Counted from the stretch's first letter, positions 6,930 to 15,679 are shown. The stretch is DNA of 64,000 nt from Paraconexibacter algicola (GCF_003044185.1 NZ_PYYB01000001.1:1818978-1882977); one strand, 5' to 3'. Numbers and translations are program-made. Notes: a model not told the origin generated them from the sequence alone.

Positions 6930-9323
6930 ATGAGCAGGTCAGCACTGAGGCGCGCGCTCGCGTGCGCGCTCGTCGTCGTCCCGGGCGCGCTCGCGGGCGC
7001 GTCCAGCGCCCACGCGGCGCTCGCGCAGCAGGCGTACGTCAAGCCGCAGCACAGTCCCGTCGGCCAGTTCTTCGGCCACGGGGTGGCGATCGACGGCGAC
7101 ACGATGGTCGTCGGCGCGCGCGCCGAGAGCTCCGGAGCGGTCGGCGTGAACGACAGCCCGACCGCCACGCCGGCACGACCCGCCTCCGGTGCCGCGTACG
7201 TCTACGTCCGGACGGGGACGACGTGGACGCAGCAGGCGTATCTGAAGGCCTCGAACCCGGGGGAGAACGACGGCTTCGGCTGGTCGGTGGACGTCGACGG
7301 GGACACGATCGTCGTCGGCGCGCGCGACGAGGACAGCGCCGCGGTCGGGGTGAACGGCAACGAGGCCGACGACACCGCCGGGAACTCCGGTGCGGCCTAC
7401 GTGTTCACGCGCACCGGCACGACGTGGTCGCAGCAGGCGTACCTGAAGGCCTCGAACACCGAGGCCAACGACAACTACGGCGTGTCGGTCGGCGTCGACG
7501 GCGACACGATCGTCGTCGGGGCGGCCGCCGAGGCCAGCGCGTCGACCGGGGTCAACGGGAACCAGAACGTCAACGGCACCCCGGCGTCCGGGGCGGCGTA
7601 CGTCTACACGCGCACCGCTGGGAGCTGGAGCCAGCAGGCGTACCTGAAGGCGTCCAACACCGGCTTCAACGACCGCTTCGCCGCGGTGGCGGTCAGCGGC
7701 GACCGCATCGTCGTCGGCGCCTGGGGCGAGGCCAGCCAGTCGCCGCTCGGTGACCAGTCCAACAACGCGGCGTCCGGCGCCGGCGCGGCCTACGTGTTCG
7801 CCCGGACGGGGACGACCTGGGCGCAGGAGGCGTTCCTCAAGGCCGGGACCGTCGGGACGAACGACCGCTTCGGCTGGTCGGTGGCGATCGACGGATCCAC
7901 GATCGCGATCGGCGCCACCGGTGATGACAGCGTCGCCACCGGCGTCGGTGGGACGGAGGCCGACGACTCGGCGAACGATGCGGGTGCGGCCTGGGTGTTC
8001 CTCCGCAGCGCCTCGGGCGAATGGACCCGTCAGGCCTACGTGAAGGCCTCCAACACCCGTGCAGGCCAGTCGTTCGGCCATGCGATCGCGGTCGACGGCG
8101 ACCGGCTCGTCGTCGCTGCGACCGGCGAGTCGAGCACGGACCGGAGCGTCGACGGACCGAACCCGTCGAGCACCTCTGCCTCCCTGTCGGGCGCCGCGTT
8201 CACCTACACGCGCTCCGGGACCACGTGGACGCCGGAGCATCGCCTCAAGGCGTCCAACGCGGACAACGGCGACAGCTTCGGCTGGTCGGTCGGCGTCAGC
8301 GGCGGGACCGTCGTCAGCGGCGCGTATCTCGAGGACGGCGCGGCGACCGGCATCAACGGGGACCAGACGAGCAACACGGCGATGTCCGCCGGTGCGGCGT
8401 ACGTGTTCGCGGCGCCGCTGCCGGCGCGTCCGACGCAGGTGGGGACCGACCCGAGCGGGGGCGGGAACACGACGTCGCCGAAGGTGCGTGGTGTCGCTCC
8501 GGCGGGGTCGACGGTGACGGTGTATCGGTCGGCGGACTGCTCGGGAGCACCGGTGGGTTCGGGGACGGCCGCAGCGTTCGCGGTTGGCGGGGCGGGGATC
8601 CCGATCACGGTCCCGGCGAACACGGTCTCGACGCTGACGGCGACCGCGACGGTGGACGGGGTCGCCTCCCCGTGCTCGGAGGCGATCACCTACGAGCACG
8701 ACGGCGTCGCGCCGGGCAAGCCGACGCTGGCGGTGACGCGGGTGTCGGCGACCCAGGTGCGGGTGCGGGTGACGGGCACGGAGCCGGGGTTGGTGTTCCT
8801 GTTCCGGGCGGCGATGTGCTCGGGGCCGCCGCAGCCGGCGCTGTCGACCGCGCAGGCGGCCGACGAGGGCTTCCTCGTCGATGCGCCCGAGTCGGGCACG
8901 ACGACGATCTCCGCGACGGTGACCGACCGGTTCAACAACCCGGGCGCGTGCAGTGACCCGGTGACGATCGGCACCGCCCCGGCGAGCCCGGCCTCCCCGG
9001 CGGCCCCGGCGTCCCCGGCGGTCGCGCCGGACGGTGGCCCGGCGGCGGGGCCGGCGGCGCCGGTGGTGACGCCGAACGTGTGCCGGTCGGTGCGGCGGTT
9101 CACGGTGCGGCTGCTGCGCGGGGCGCGGTCGGCGACCGTGACGCTCGGGGGCAGGCGGCTGGCGGTCCGGCGGGAGCAGGGCCGGCTGGTCACCACGGTG
9201 GATCTCCGTGGTCGGCCCGCGCAGACGGTGACGCTGCGGATCCGGGTGCTCACGCGTGGCGGTCGGGTGCTGCAGCAGACGCGCACGTACCGCACGTGCG
9301 TGTTCGTCCGCGCGGCCACCTGA
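6930..9323 (+). CDS. exported FG-GAP repeat (integrin-alpha-like) protein
   Basis: A 797-residue exported protein. A signal peptide (about 1-30, ending AHAA) precedes seven copies of a 60-70-residue FG-GAP-type repeat (about 32-495). Each runs WxQQAYLKASN, NDxFGWSV, VDGDTIVVGA, and together they are consistent with one seven-bladed beta propeller. Two Ig-like segments with paired Cys follow (about 500-680), then an Ala/Pro linker and a C-terminal beta domain bounded by Cys (VCRSVRRFTVRL to TYRTC, about 716-792). No sorting signal or membrane anchor is visible. A related C-terminal domain ends the nuclease at 33.8 kb. Role unknown, probably surface binding. Confidence 0.8.
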   Translation: MSRSALRRALACALVVVPGALAGASSAHAALAQQAYVKPQHSPVGQFFGHGVAIDGDTMVVGARAESSGAVGVNDSPTATPARPASGAAYVYVRTGTTWTQQAYLKASNPGENDGFGWSVDVDGDTIVVGARDEDSAAVGVNGNEADDTAGNSGAAYVFTRTGTTWSQQAYLKASNTEANDNYGVSVGVDGDTIVVGAAAEASASTGVNGNQNVNGTPASGAAYVYTRTAGSWSQQAYLKASNTGFNDRFAAVAVSGDRIVVGAWGEASQSPLGDQSNNAASGAGAAYVFARTGTTWAQEAFLKAGTVGTNDRFGWSVAIDGSTIAIGATGDDSVATGVGGTEADDSANDAGAAWVFLRSASGEWTRQAYVKASNTRAGQSFGHAIAVDGDRLVVAATGESSTDRSVDGPNPSSTSASLSGAAFTYTRSGTTWTPEHRLKASNADNGDSFGWSVGVSGGTVVSGAYLEDGAATGINGDQTSNTAMSAGAAYVFAAPLPARPTQVGTDPSGGGNTTSPKVRGVAPAGSTVTVYRSADCSGAPVGSGTAAAFAVGGAGIPITVPANTVSTLTATATVDGVASPCSEAITYEHDGVAPGKPTLAVTRVSATQVRVRVTGTEPGLVFLFRAAMCSGPPQPALSTAQAADEGFLVDAPESGTTTISATVTDRFNNPGACSDPVTIGTAPASPASPAAPASPAVAPDGGPAAGPAAPVVTPNVCRSVRRFTVRLLRGARSATVTLGGRRLAVRREQGRLVTTVDLRGRPAQTVTLRIRVLTRGGRVLQQTRTYRTCVFVRAAT
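7027..8340 (+). repeat. seven tandem FG-GAP coding repeats
   Basis: Seven imperfect repeats of about 180-210 bases, each encoding QQAYLKASN, an FGWSV-like segment and DGDTIVVGA. The fourth and seventh are the most diverged. Confidence 0.8.
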
Positions 9324-9381
9324 GGCTCGCGCGCTCGCCGCGCCGGCGCCCGGGTGGTACCGGCGCGGCGCGGCGGGTCGT

Positions 9382-9420
9382 GTGGACCGCTCGTCCTTCG
9401 CGGAAGAATCAGCGGTCCAC
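9382..9420. terminator. bidirectional hairpin between convergent genes
   Basis: Perfect 10-bp arms GTGGACCGCT (9382-9391) and AGCGGTCCAC (9411-9420), with a smaller CTTC/GAAG stem in the loop. It lies between the convergent FG-GAP and SDR genes. Confidence 0.55.
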
Positions 9421-9431
9421 TCGGCCCCGCC

Positions 9432-10115
9432 CTACCAGGGCAGCGGCTCACCGTCGCGGAAGAACCCGCCGGTCGGGCCGTCGTCCGGCAGGCGCACGCC
9501 CCACAGGACGCTCGCGGCACCCTCGGCGACCGTCCGCTGGGCCTGCGGGCCGCCCATGTCGGTCTGCACCCAGCCCGGGCACGTCGCGTTGACGAGCACG
9601 CCGTCGGCACGCAGCTCGTTGGCCGCCGTGACCGTCAGCATGTTCAGCGCGACCTTCGAGACCCGGTAGGCGCCCGCGCCCGACTGCGCGTCGGAGAGCT
9701 GGCCCATCCCGGAGGACACGTTCACCACGCGGCCGCGCGGGCCGGCCGCGCGCAGCTGCCGGGTCAGCGCCTGCAGCAGCGCCCAGGCGCCGAGGACGTT
9801 CGTCTCGAACACGCGGCGCACCTCCTGGAGGTCCTGCTCGAGGACCGGGCCGCGCACGTTCTCGCCGATGATGCCCGCGTTGTTCACCAGCGCGGTCGCG
9901 CCGCCGAACTCGCTCGCCCGCGCCGCGACCGCCCGGACGCTCGCCCCGTCGGTGACGTCCAGCTGCACGGGCTCGACCCCGTCGACGCCCTCGAGCGTCG
10001 CGGGGTCACGCGCCCCCGCCAGCACCGTCCACCCGTCGGCCGCGAGCGTCGTCGCGACCTCCCGGCCGATGCCCCGGCTCGCTCCGCTGACGACGACGAC
10101 TCCGCGTGTGCTCAT
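9432..10115 (-). CDS. short-chain dehydrogenase/reductase
   Basis: A 227-residue classical SDR. The NAD(P) loop is SGASRGIG (about 8-15), followed by NNAG (about 78-81). The catalytic Ser is in NVSSGMG and the Tyr-Lys pair in YRVSK. The start ATG 10115 lies 6 bases after TAGGCT, so the message may be leaderless and independent of the upstream aldo/keto reductase, which ends 30 bases before. Substrate unknown. Confidence 0.82.
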   Translation of the reverse strand: MSTRGVVVVSGASRGIGREVATTLAADGWTVLAGARDPATLEGVDGVEPVQLDVTDGASVRAVAARASEFGGATALVNNAGIIGENVRGPVLEQDLQEVRRVFETNVLGAWALLQALTRQLRAAGPRGRVVNVSSGMGQLSDAQSGAGAYRVSKVALNMLTVTAANELRADGVLVNATCPGWVQTDMGGPQAQRTVAEGAASVLWGVRLPDDGPTGGFFRDGEPLPW

Positions 10116-10121
10116 GGAGCG

Positions 10122-10127
10122 AGCCTA
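10122..10127 (-). promoter_or_regulatory. -10 hexamer TAGGCT, leaderless SDR start
   Basis: TAGGCT on the minus strand, 6 bases before ATG 10115. Confidence 0.5.
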
Positions 10128-10145
10128 CGACCCGGCGGTGCCCGG

Positions 10146-10991
10146 CTACGGCCGCACGAACGTCTCGGGGTCCGGGCCGATCCGCCGGCCGGCGTCCAGC
10201 GCGGCGATCGCCTCCATGTCCGCCTCGGTGAGGTGGAACGACAGGACGTCGTAGTTCTCCGCGATCCGCGACGGCGTCACCGACTTCGGGATCACGACGT
10301 TGCCGAGCTGCAGGTGCCAGCGCACGACGACCTGCGAGACGGTGCGCCCGTGGCGCTCGGCGATCCCCGCAAGCGTGTCGTCCTCGAAGACCTGGCCCTG
10401 CGCGAGCGGGCTCCACGCCTCGGTCGCGATCCCGAGGTCCTCGTGCTCGCGCCGCAGGCCGGTCTGCTGGAAGTACGGGTGCAGCTCGACCTGGTTGATC
10501 GCCGGGGTGACACCGGTCTCGTCGACGAGCCGCTGCAGGTGCGCGGGGTTGAAGTTCGACACGCCGATCGACCGCACGAGGCCCTGCTCGCGCGCCTCGA
10601 CGAACGCCTCCCACGTCTCCACGTAGCGGTCCTGGGTGGGTACCGGCCAGTGGATGAGGTACAGATCGACGTGGTCGAGCTCGAGCTGCTGCAGCGACCG
10701 CTTCAGCGCCGCGGTCGCCTGATCCTTGCCGTGGTCGTCGTTGAAGCACTTCGTCGTGATGAAGACGTCGTCGCGGTCGATGCCGCTGGCGCGCAGCGCC
10801 TGGCCGACGCCCGCCTCGTTGCCGTAGGCGGCAGCGGTGTCGATGTGGCGGTACCCGACGCGCAGCGCCTCGGCGACGGCCTGGTAGGTCTCCTTCGGGG
10901 GGACCTGCCAGACCCCGAAGCCCAGCTGCGGGATCTGGACGTCGCCGTCGAGCGTGACGGTGGGGACCTGGACGGAAGAGGAGGAGGACAT
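10146..10991 (-). CDS. aldo/keto reductase
   Basis: A 281-residue NADPH-dependent carbonyl reductase of the AKR superfamily (2,5-diketogluconate reductase-like). Family marks are IPQLGFGVWQV, the catalytic segment GYRHIDTAAAYGNE (Asp and Tyr), ITTKCFND (Lys), LYLIHWP (His) and the cofactor segment IPKSVTPSRIAEN. I start at ATG 10991 (MSSSSS); ATGs at 11003 and 11009 are also in frame and cannot be excluded. It begins just after the GNAT stop (11015-11017), so the two are probably one transcript. Confidence 0.8.
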   Translation of the reverse strand: MSSSSSVQVPTVTLDGDVQIPQLGFGVWQVPPKETYQAVAEALRVGYRHIDTAAAYGNEAGVGQALRASGIDRDDVFITTKCFNDDHGKDQATAALKRSLQQLELDHVDLYLIHWPVPTQDRYVETWEAFVEAREQGLVRSIGVSNFNPAHLQRLVDETGVTPAINQVELHPYFQQTGLRREHEDLGIATEAWSPLAQGQVFEDDTLAGIAERHGRTVSQVVVRWHLQLGNVVIPKSVTPSRIAENYDVLSFHLTEADMEAIAALDAGRRIGPDPETFVRP

Positions 10992-11014
10992 GCCCTCTGG
11001 CATGCCCATCGCGC

Positions 11015-11332
11015 TCACCGTTGGAACTGCGGACGGAGCGCCGGGGTGACCAGATCGGCGTAGTCCGGATGCCGGTGGATCCACCCGGCGACGAACGGGC
11101 AGACCGGCACCGCCTCGAGCTCGCCGGTCGTCCGCACCCAGTCCAGCGCGGCGCGCGCGAGCGCCCCGCCGACGCCCTGGCCCTCGAACGCCGGATCGAC
11201 CTCGGTGTGCGTGAACACGACGCGCACGCCCGCCACGAGGTACTCCGCGTAGCCCGCGAGGCGACCGTCGACGTGCGCCTCGAAGCGCGGCTTGTCGGCG
11301 TCGGGGTGCTGGGTGACGGTGGGAGCGGCCAT
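11015..11332 (-). CDS. small GNAT-like acetyltransferase
   Basis: A 105-residue protein of the short GNAT/YjdJ type. The acetyl-CoA loop is seen as VDPAFEGQGVGGALARAALDWVR (about 50-72), then CPFVAGWIHRHPDYADLV. These small GNATs are about 90-110 residues, so it is full length. The ATG at 11332 follows TAGGCT by 6 bases. The aldo/keto reductase follows within 25 bases. Confidence 0.78.
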   Translation of the reverse strand: MAAPTVTQHPDADKPRFEAHVDGRLAGYAEYLVAGVRVVFTHTEVDPAFEGQGVGGALARAALDWVRTTGELEAVPVCPFVAGWIHRHPDYADLVTPALRPQFQR

Positions 11333-11338
11333 CGCCGC

Positions 11339-11344
11339 AGCCTA
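11339..11344 (-). promoter_or_regulatory. -10 hexamer TAGGCT, leaderless GNAT start
   Basis: TAGGCT on the minus strand, 6 bases before ATG 11332. Confidence 0.5.
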
Positions 11345-11397
11345 GTCGGCCCGCCCGCGCGGCCGGGTTGGCGCGCGCACGCGCGCCGGTCGGGGGC

Positions 11398-11431
11398 CGT
11401 TACGGCGGCGTGACGCCGGATGCGACACCCT
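11398..11431 (+). promoter_or_regulatory. 11-bp direct-repeat regulator site and -10 of htrA
   Basis: CGTTAC (11398-11403) and CGTGAC (11409-11414) are 11 bp apart, then 11 bases later CACCCT (11426-11431), then 7 bases to ATG 11439. The moxR promoter at 15646-15679 has the same elements at identical spacing. On the other strand it reads GTCAC-N6-GTAAC, the form bound by MtrA/PhoP-type OmpR regulators. Confidence 0.55.
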
Positions 11432-11438
11432 CCCGGTC

Positions 11439-12611
11439 ATGTCCCGCCGCCGCGACCCCAGCCTGTGGACCGACCGCCCCGACGACTGGCCCGAGCGCGG
11501 CGACGAGTCGCCGCGGCAGTGGATGGACCCGCTCCCGCCCGAGCCGCCCCGCAAGAGCCGCCGCACCGCGCTGATCGTCGGCGCAGCCGTGCTCGTGGGC
11601 GCGGGCGGCGCGAGCGCGATCGCCGCGCTCGGCGACGACGAGCCCGACCGCGTCCCGCGCGGCACCCAGGCCGCGCCGCTGCCCGCCGTCAACGGCCAGC
11701 TCAAGCAGTCCTCCACCGCCAAGCTCTACGCGGGCGCCAGCGGCGCGGTCGTGTCGATCCGGGTGCGGTCCGGCAGCAGCCTCGGCTCCGGCACCGGGTT
11801 CCTCATCGACAAGAACGGCACCGTCGTCACCAACGCGCACGTCGTGCAGGACGCGCGCACCGTCGCGATCCGCCTCGACGACGGCGCCGAGCCGATCGAG
11901 GCGCGCGTCGCCGGCACCGACCCGTCCACCGACCTCGCCGTGCTGCGCGCCGACCCCGACGACGTCAAGGGCATCACGCCGCTGAAGCTCGCGGACTCCG
12001 ACGACGTGCGGGTCGGCGACTACGCGCTGGCGATCGGCTTCCCGCTCGGCCTCGACCGCACCGCGACCGAGGGGATCATCTCCGGCCTCGAGCGCGTCAT
12101 CGAGGCGCCCAACGGCTTCCGCATCGACGAGGTCCTGCAGACCGACGCCCCGATCAACCCCGGCAACTCCGGCGGCCCGCTGCTCGACGGAGCCGGCCGG
12201 GTCATCGGCGTCAACTCGCAGATCGCGACCGCGGGCGGGGGCGGCGGCAACGTCGGCATCGGCTTCGCCGTCCCGGCCAACACCGCCCGCGAGATCGTGC
12301 CGCGCCTGCTGGCCGGCGAGCGGATCCGCCGCCCGTTCCTCGGCGTCAGCACCGGCGATCCCGTCAGCGGGCCGGCCGGCGCCACGGTCGCCGAGGTCGT
12401 CTCGGGCGGCCCGTCGGACCGGGCCGGGATCCGCGTCGGCGACCGCATCACCGCGGTCGACGGCAAGGCCGTCCGCGAGGCCGACGACGTCGCCGACTCG
12501 ATCGCCGACCTCAAGCCCGGCGACGAGGTCGACGTGAAGCTGACCCGCGGTGGCGCGCAGGAGACCGTCCGCGTGCGTCTCGGCACGCGCCCCGAGCAGG
12601 CGACGCCGTGA
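11439..12611 (+). CDS. HtrA/DegP-like serine protease, membrane-anchored
   Basis: A 390-residue trypsin-like protease that would degrade or refold misfolded exported proteins. A charged cytoplasmic N-terminus (1-42) is followed by one membrane helix (about 43-63). The protease domain carries the triad H134 (TNAHVV), D165 (STDLAVL) and S244 (GNSGGPL). One PDZ domain follows (about 295-385, GATVAEVVSGGPSDRAGI). The stop overlaps the GTG of the VWA gene by 4 bases. Its promoter shares an 11-bp direct-repeat site with the moxR operon, which suggests a common envelope-stress regulator. Confidence 0.87.
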   Translation: MSRRRDPSLWTDRPDDWPERGDESPRQWMDPLPPEPPRKSRRTALIVGAAVLVGAGGASAIAALGDDEPDRVPRGTQAAPLPAVNGQLKQSSTAKLYAGASGAVVSIRVRSGSSLGSGTGFLIDKNGTVVTNAHVVQDARTVAIRLDDGAEPIEARVAGTDPSTDLAVLRADPDDVKGITPLKLADSDDVRVGDYALAIGFPLGLDRTATEGIISGLERVIEAPNGFRIDEVLQTDAPINPGNSGGPLLDGAGRVIGVNSQIATAGGGGGNVGIGFAVPANTAREIVPRLLAGERIRRPFLGVSTGDPVSGPAGATVAEVVSGGPSDRAGIRVGDRITAVDGKAVREADDVADSIADLKPGDEVDVKLTRGGAQETVRVRLGTRPEQATP

Positions 12612-13594
12612 GCTTCGGCGCCCCGCTCTGGTTCCTCGCGCTGCTGGTCGTCCCCGGCATCGTCGCGGCCTACGTCGTGCACGAGCGCCGCGCGGGCGCC
12701 CGGAGCCGGGCGCTGATCTCCGCGCCGCTGCTCGCCGCGGTCGCGCCGCGCCGGCCGCGCTGGCGCCGGCACGTGCCGGTCGCGCTGCAGGTGCTCGCGG
12801 TAACCGGCCTGATCGTCGCGCTCGCCAAGCCGCAGACGACGCGCGCGGTCACCGTCGAGCAGGCCACCGTCGTGGTGGTGACCGACCGGTCCGGCTCGAT
12901 GCTCGCGACCGACGTGGCCCCGAACCGGCTGGTGGCGGCGCGCAACGCGGCGCAGACGTTCGTCGACGCGACGCCCGACACGCTGCGGCTCGGCGCGATC
13001 GCCTTCAACCAGCGGGCGACCGTGCTCGCCAACCCGACCCGCGACCACGACGCGGTCCGTGCCGCGCTCGGCACGATCCGGGCGGCGGGCAGCACGGCGA
13101 CCGGGGACGCGATCACCTCCGCGCTGGAGATGATCCAGCGGGCGGGCTCCCAGGAGACCGAGATCGACCCGTTCACCGGGCTACGCCGCGAGACCGTCAA
13201 GGCGCCCCCGTCCGCGATCGTCCTGCTGTCCGACGGCAAGAGCGTGCGCGGCGGCAGCCTCACCGAGGCCGCCGAGAAGGCCAAGGAGCTGAAGATCCCC
13301 GTGTACACGGTGGCGCTGGGCACGCAGTCCGGCACGATCACCGGCTCCGACGGCCAGGTCCGCGACGTGCCGCCCGACGTCCAGGCGATGCGCGAGGTGG
13401 CGCAGACCACGGGCGGCGAGGCGTTCGCCATCAGCGACGCGCAGGAGCTCGATCGCGTCTACGAGAGCCTCGGCTCGAAGCTCGCCAAGGAGGACCGCAA
13501 GCAGGAGGTCTCCAGCACCTTCGCGGGCACCGCGCTGCTGCTGATCCTGCTGGGCGCGCTGGCCTCCATCCGCTGGTTCGGCCGCGTCATCTGA
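12608..13594 (+). CDS. VWA-domain membrane protein (BatA-like), copy 1
   Basis: A 328-residue protein with N-terminal membrane helices (about 5-22 and 58-75), a von Willebrand A domain (about 88-280) and a C-terminal helix (about 305-322). The metal site DRSGSM (DxSxS) and later LLSDGKS are intact. It is the layout of BatA proteins, which work with MoxR ATPases. GTG 12608 overlaps the htrA stop (GTGA), so translation is probably coupled. A close paralogue ends the moxR operon at 17667; the two share VAPNRxxAAxNAAxTFV. Confidence 0.82.
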   Translation: MSFGAPLWFLALLVVPGIVAAYVVHERRAGARSRALISAPLLAAVAPRRPRWRRHVPVALQVLAVTGLIVALAKPQTTRAVTVEQATVVVVTDRSGSMLATDVAPNRLVAARNAAQTFVDATPDTLRLGAIAFNQRATVLANPTRDHDAVRAALGTIRAAGSTATGDAITSALEMIQRAGSQETEIDPFTGLRRETVKAPPSAIVLLSDGKSVRGGSLTEAAEKAKELKIPVYTVALGTQSGTITGSDGQVRDVPPDVQAMREVAQTTGGEAFAISDAQELDRVYESLGSKLAKEDRKQEVSSTFAGTALLLILLGALASIRWFGRVI

Positions 13595-13611
13595 GCGCCG
13601 ACGCGCCTCGT

Positions 13612-13628
13612 TCTCAGGAAACTCTCAG
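13612..13628 (+). promoter_or_regulatory. TCTCAG direct repeat, candidate response-regulator site
   Basis: TCTCAG at 13612-13617 and again at 13623-13628, exactly 11 bp apart, followed by an inverted CCTGAA. Spacing is that of OmpR-family tandem half-sites. It precedes the small exported protein and the two-component genes, suggesting autoregulation. Confidence 0.45.
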
Positions 13629-13673
13629 CTTCCCTGAAGGTTGCGGAACGGTCCCTGCGGTGAAGTGGACGTC

Positions 13674-13907
13674 ATGCCCTCCGCCCTCGTGCACCGTGCC
13701 GTGACCGCGCTCGCCGTGACGCTCGGCGCCGGTGCCCTCGCCGCGTCCGCCAACGGCATGCGCTCGATCGACAGCGAGCTCGTCTCCGTGACGAAGCCCG
13801 TGCAGCAGCAGGAGCAGGTGAAGCCCTGCCCCGAGCCGCAGAACCAGGTGCCCGACGGCGAGGTCCGCGAGTCGCTGCCCGGCAGCGAGAACGCGCGGGA
13901 GCTCTAG
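13674..13907 (+). CDS. small exported protein upstream of two-component system
   Basis: A 77-residue protein. A likely signal peptide (MPSALVHRAVTALAVTLGAGALAASA) leaves a mature part of about 50 residues rich in Gln, Glu and Pro with one Cys. No domain is recognised. Its TAG is followed directly by the response regulator ATG, so it is probably co-transcribed and may be the sensor's ligand or reporter. An OmpR-type direct repeat lies 45-60 bases upstream. Confidence 0.6.
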   Translation: MPSALVHRAVTALAVTLGAGALAASANGMRSIDSELVSVTKPVQQQEQVKPCPEPQNQVPDGEVRESLPGSENAREL

Positions 13908-14561
13908 ATGCGACTGCTCCTCGCCGAGGACGAGCCCAAGGTCGCCGCCGCGGTCGCCAAGGGCCTGCGCCGCCATGGCGCCGCCGTCGACGTCGCGCCC
14001 GACGGCGCCGTCGCGCTCCAGCACGCCCGCGTCCACCCGTACGACGTCGTCATCCTCGACCGCGACCTCCCCGAGGTCCACGGCGACCAGGTCTGCCGCA
14101 CGCTCAGCGCCGAGCAGCCCGAGACGAAGATCCTCATGCTCACCGCCGCCCGCACGACCGACGACCTCGTGCAGGGCCTGGCGATGGGCGCCGACGACTA
14201 CCTCGCCAAGCCGTTCCGGTTCGCCGAGCTCGTCGCGCGCGTCCACGCGCTCGCCCGCCGCGGCGGCGTCGCCCGCCCGACCGTGCTCGCGCACGGGGAC
14301 ATCGAGCTCGACCCGGCCCGCCGCACCGCCACCCGCGCCGGCCGCGACCTCGAGCTCAGCGCCAAGGAGTTCGGCGTCCTGCAGGCCCTGCTCGCCGCCG
14401 ACGGCGCCGTCGTCAGCCCCGAGGAGCTGCTCGAGCGCGTCTGGGACGCGAACGTCGACCCGTTCACGAACACCGTCCGCATGATCGTCATGAAGCTCCG
14501 CCGCAAGCTCGGCGAGCCCGCCGTCATCCACACCGTCCCGGGCGCCGGCTACCGCCTCTGA
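13908..14561 (+). CDS. OmpR-family response regulator
   Basis: A 217-residue response regulator: receiver domain (1-115) with acidic pocket E7-D8, phosphorylatable D51 and KPF, then an OmpR winged helix (about 125-215, ending NTVRMIVMKLRRKLG, VPGAGYRL). It starts directly after the TAG of the small exported protein and overlaps the kinase ATG by one base (TGATG). Its targets may include the adjacent 11-bp repeat sites, including those at htrA and moxR on either side. Confidence 0.87.
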   Translation: MRLLLAEDEPKVAAAVAKGLRRHGAAVDVAPDGAVALQHARVHPYDVVILDRDLPEVHGDQVCRTLSAEQPETKILMLTAARTTDDLVQGLAMGADDYLAKPFRFAELVARVHALARRGGVARPTVLAHGDIELDPARRTATRAGRDLELSAKEFGVLQALLAADGAVVSPEELLERVWDANVDPFTNTVRMIVMKLRRKLGEPAVIHTVPGAGYRL

Positions 14562-15661
14562 TGCGGCGCTGGTCCTCGCTCCGGGTGCGGCTGACGCTGG
14601 GCTGCGTCGCGCTCGTCGTGGTCCTCAACGCCGGTGTCCTGGGCCTCAGCTGGGGCCTCATGGACCGCCACCTGGAGCGGACCGTCCCCGCCCAGTACGC
14701 GACCGACGTGGCGTCCGAGCTGGCCCGCCAGTACGTGCTCGCCGTCGTCGGCGCCGGCCTGCTCGCACTCGCGCTCGCCTGGGCCGGTGCCGGCCGGCTG
14801 CTGGCCCCCGTGCGGCGGATCGCCGCGACCGCCCGGCGCGTCGGCGAGGGCGACGACCTCCGTGAGCGCGTGCGGCTCCCCGACGGCCCGCAGGACGAGC
14901 TGCACGACCTCGCCGTCACCTTCGACGGGATGCTCGACCGCGTCGAGGGCGCGGTCGGCGCGCAGCGGCGCTTCGTCGCCAACGCCAGCCACGAGCTGCG
15001 CACCCCGCTCACGTCGATCCGCGCCGAGGTCGAGGTCGCGCTCGACGACCCCGACGCGACCGCCGAGGAGCTGCGCGCCGTCCTGCGCAGCGTCGTCGAG
15101 ACCGGGGAGGGCGCCGAGCGCCTGATCGACGGGCTGCTCGTGCTCGCCGGCGCCACCGACGGCGTCCCGCGCCGCGAGCCGGTCGACCTCGCCGACGCCG
15201 CCGGCCGCGCGCTCGACCAGCTCGGGCTCGAGCGGGTCCCCGGTCGCGTCGAGCCCGTCGTCGTCCGCGGCGACGACGTCCTCCTCACCCGCGTGGTCGT
15301 CAACCTCGTCGAGAACGCGATCGTGCACGGCGAGGACCCGGAGCTCGACGTCCGCCGCGAGGACGGCGACCGGGCCGTCGTGGAGGTCCGCAGCCGCGGG
15401 CCGCAGCTCGACCCGCAGCTCGTCGACCGCCTGCACCAGCCGTTCGAGCGCGGCGGCCGCACCCGCCGCGAGGGCCGCGGCGCCGGCCTCGGGCTGTCGA
15501 TCGTGCACCAGGTCGCCCGCGCGCACGGCGGCACGCTGCGCCTGCACGCCCGGCCCGGCGGCGGGCTCGTCGCGCGCGTCGAGCTGCTCGCCGACCCGGT
15601 CCCCGCCCCCGCGGCCGGGCAGGCCGCGCGCCGCGACGAGGCGGCCGTTACCCCGACGTGA
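14561..15661 (+). CDS. sensor histidine kinase, variant ATP lid
   Basis: A 366-residue kinase with TM1 (about 11-32), a very short outside loop (about 33-57), TM2 (about 58-80) and HAMP. The dimerisation domain has H144 (NASHELRTPL) and the ATPase domain has an intact N box (NLVENAI) and G2 box (GAGLGLS). The G1 box is VRSRGPQLDP in place of the usual DxGxG, so the adenine-contacting Asp is missing. Actinobacterial kinases with NTGP/NSGP at this site are known, so activity is possible. The tiny outside loop suggests sensing in the membrane or through a partner protein. Confidence 0.85.
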   Translation: MRRWSSLRVRLTLGCVALVVVLNAGVLGLSWGLMDRHLERTVPAQYATDVASELARQYVLAVVGAGLLALALAWAGAGRLLAPVRRIAATARRVGEGDDLRERVRLPDGPQDELHDLAVTFDGMLDRVEGAVGAQRRFVANASHELRTPLTSIRAEVEVALDDPDATAEELRAVLRSVVETGEGAERLIDGLLVLAGATDGVPRREPVDLADAAGRALDQLGLERVPGRVEPVVVRGDDVLLTRVVVNLVENAIVHGEDPELDVRREDGDRAVVEVRSRGPQLDPQLVDRLHQPFERGGRTRREGRGAGLGLSIVHQVARAHGGTLRLHARPGGGLVARVELLADPVPAPAAGQAARRDEAAVTPT

Positions 15662-15679
15662 CGCCCGGTCCCGCACCAT
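15646..15679 (+). promoter_or_regulatory. 11-bp direct-repeat regulator site and -10 of moxR operon
   Basis: CGTTAC (15646-15651) and CGTGAC (15657-15662), 11 bases, CACCAT (15674-15679), 7 bases, ATG 15687. The element order and all spacings match the htrA promoter. It overlaps the end of the kinase coding sequence. Confidence 0.55.
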
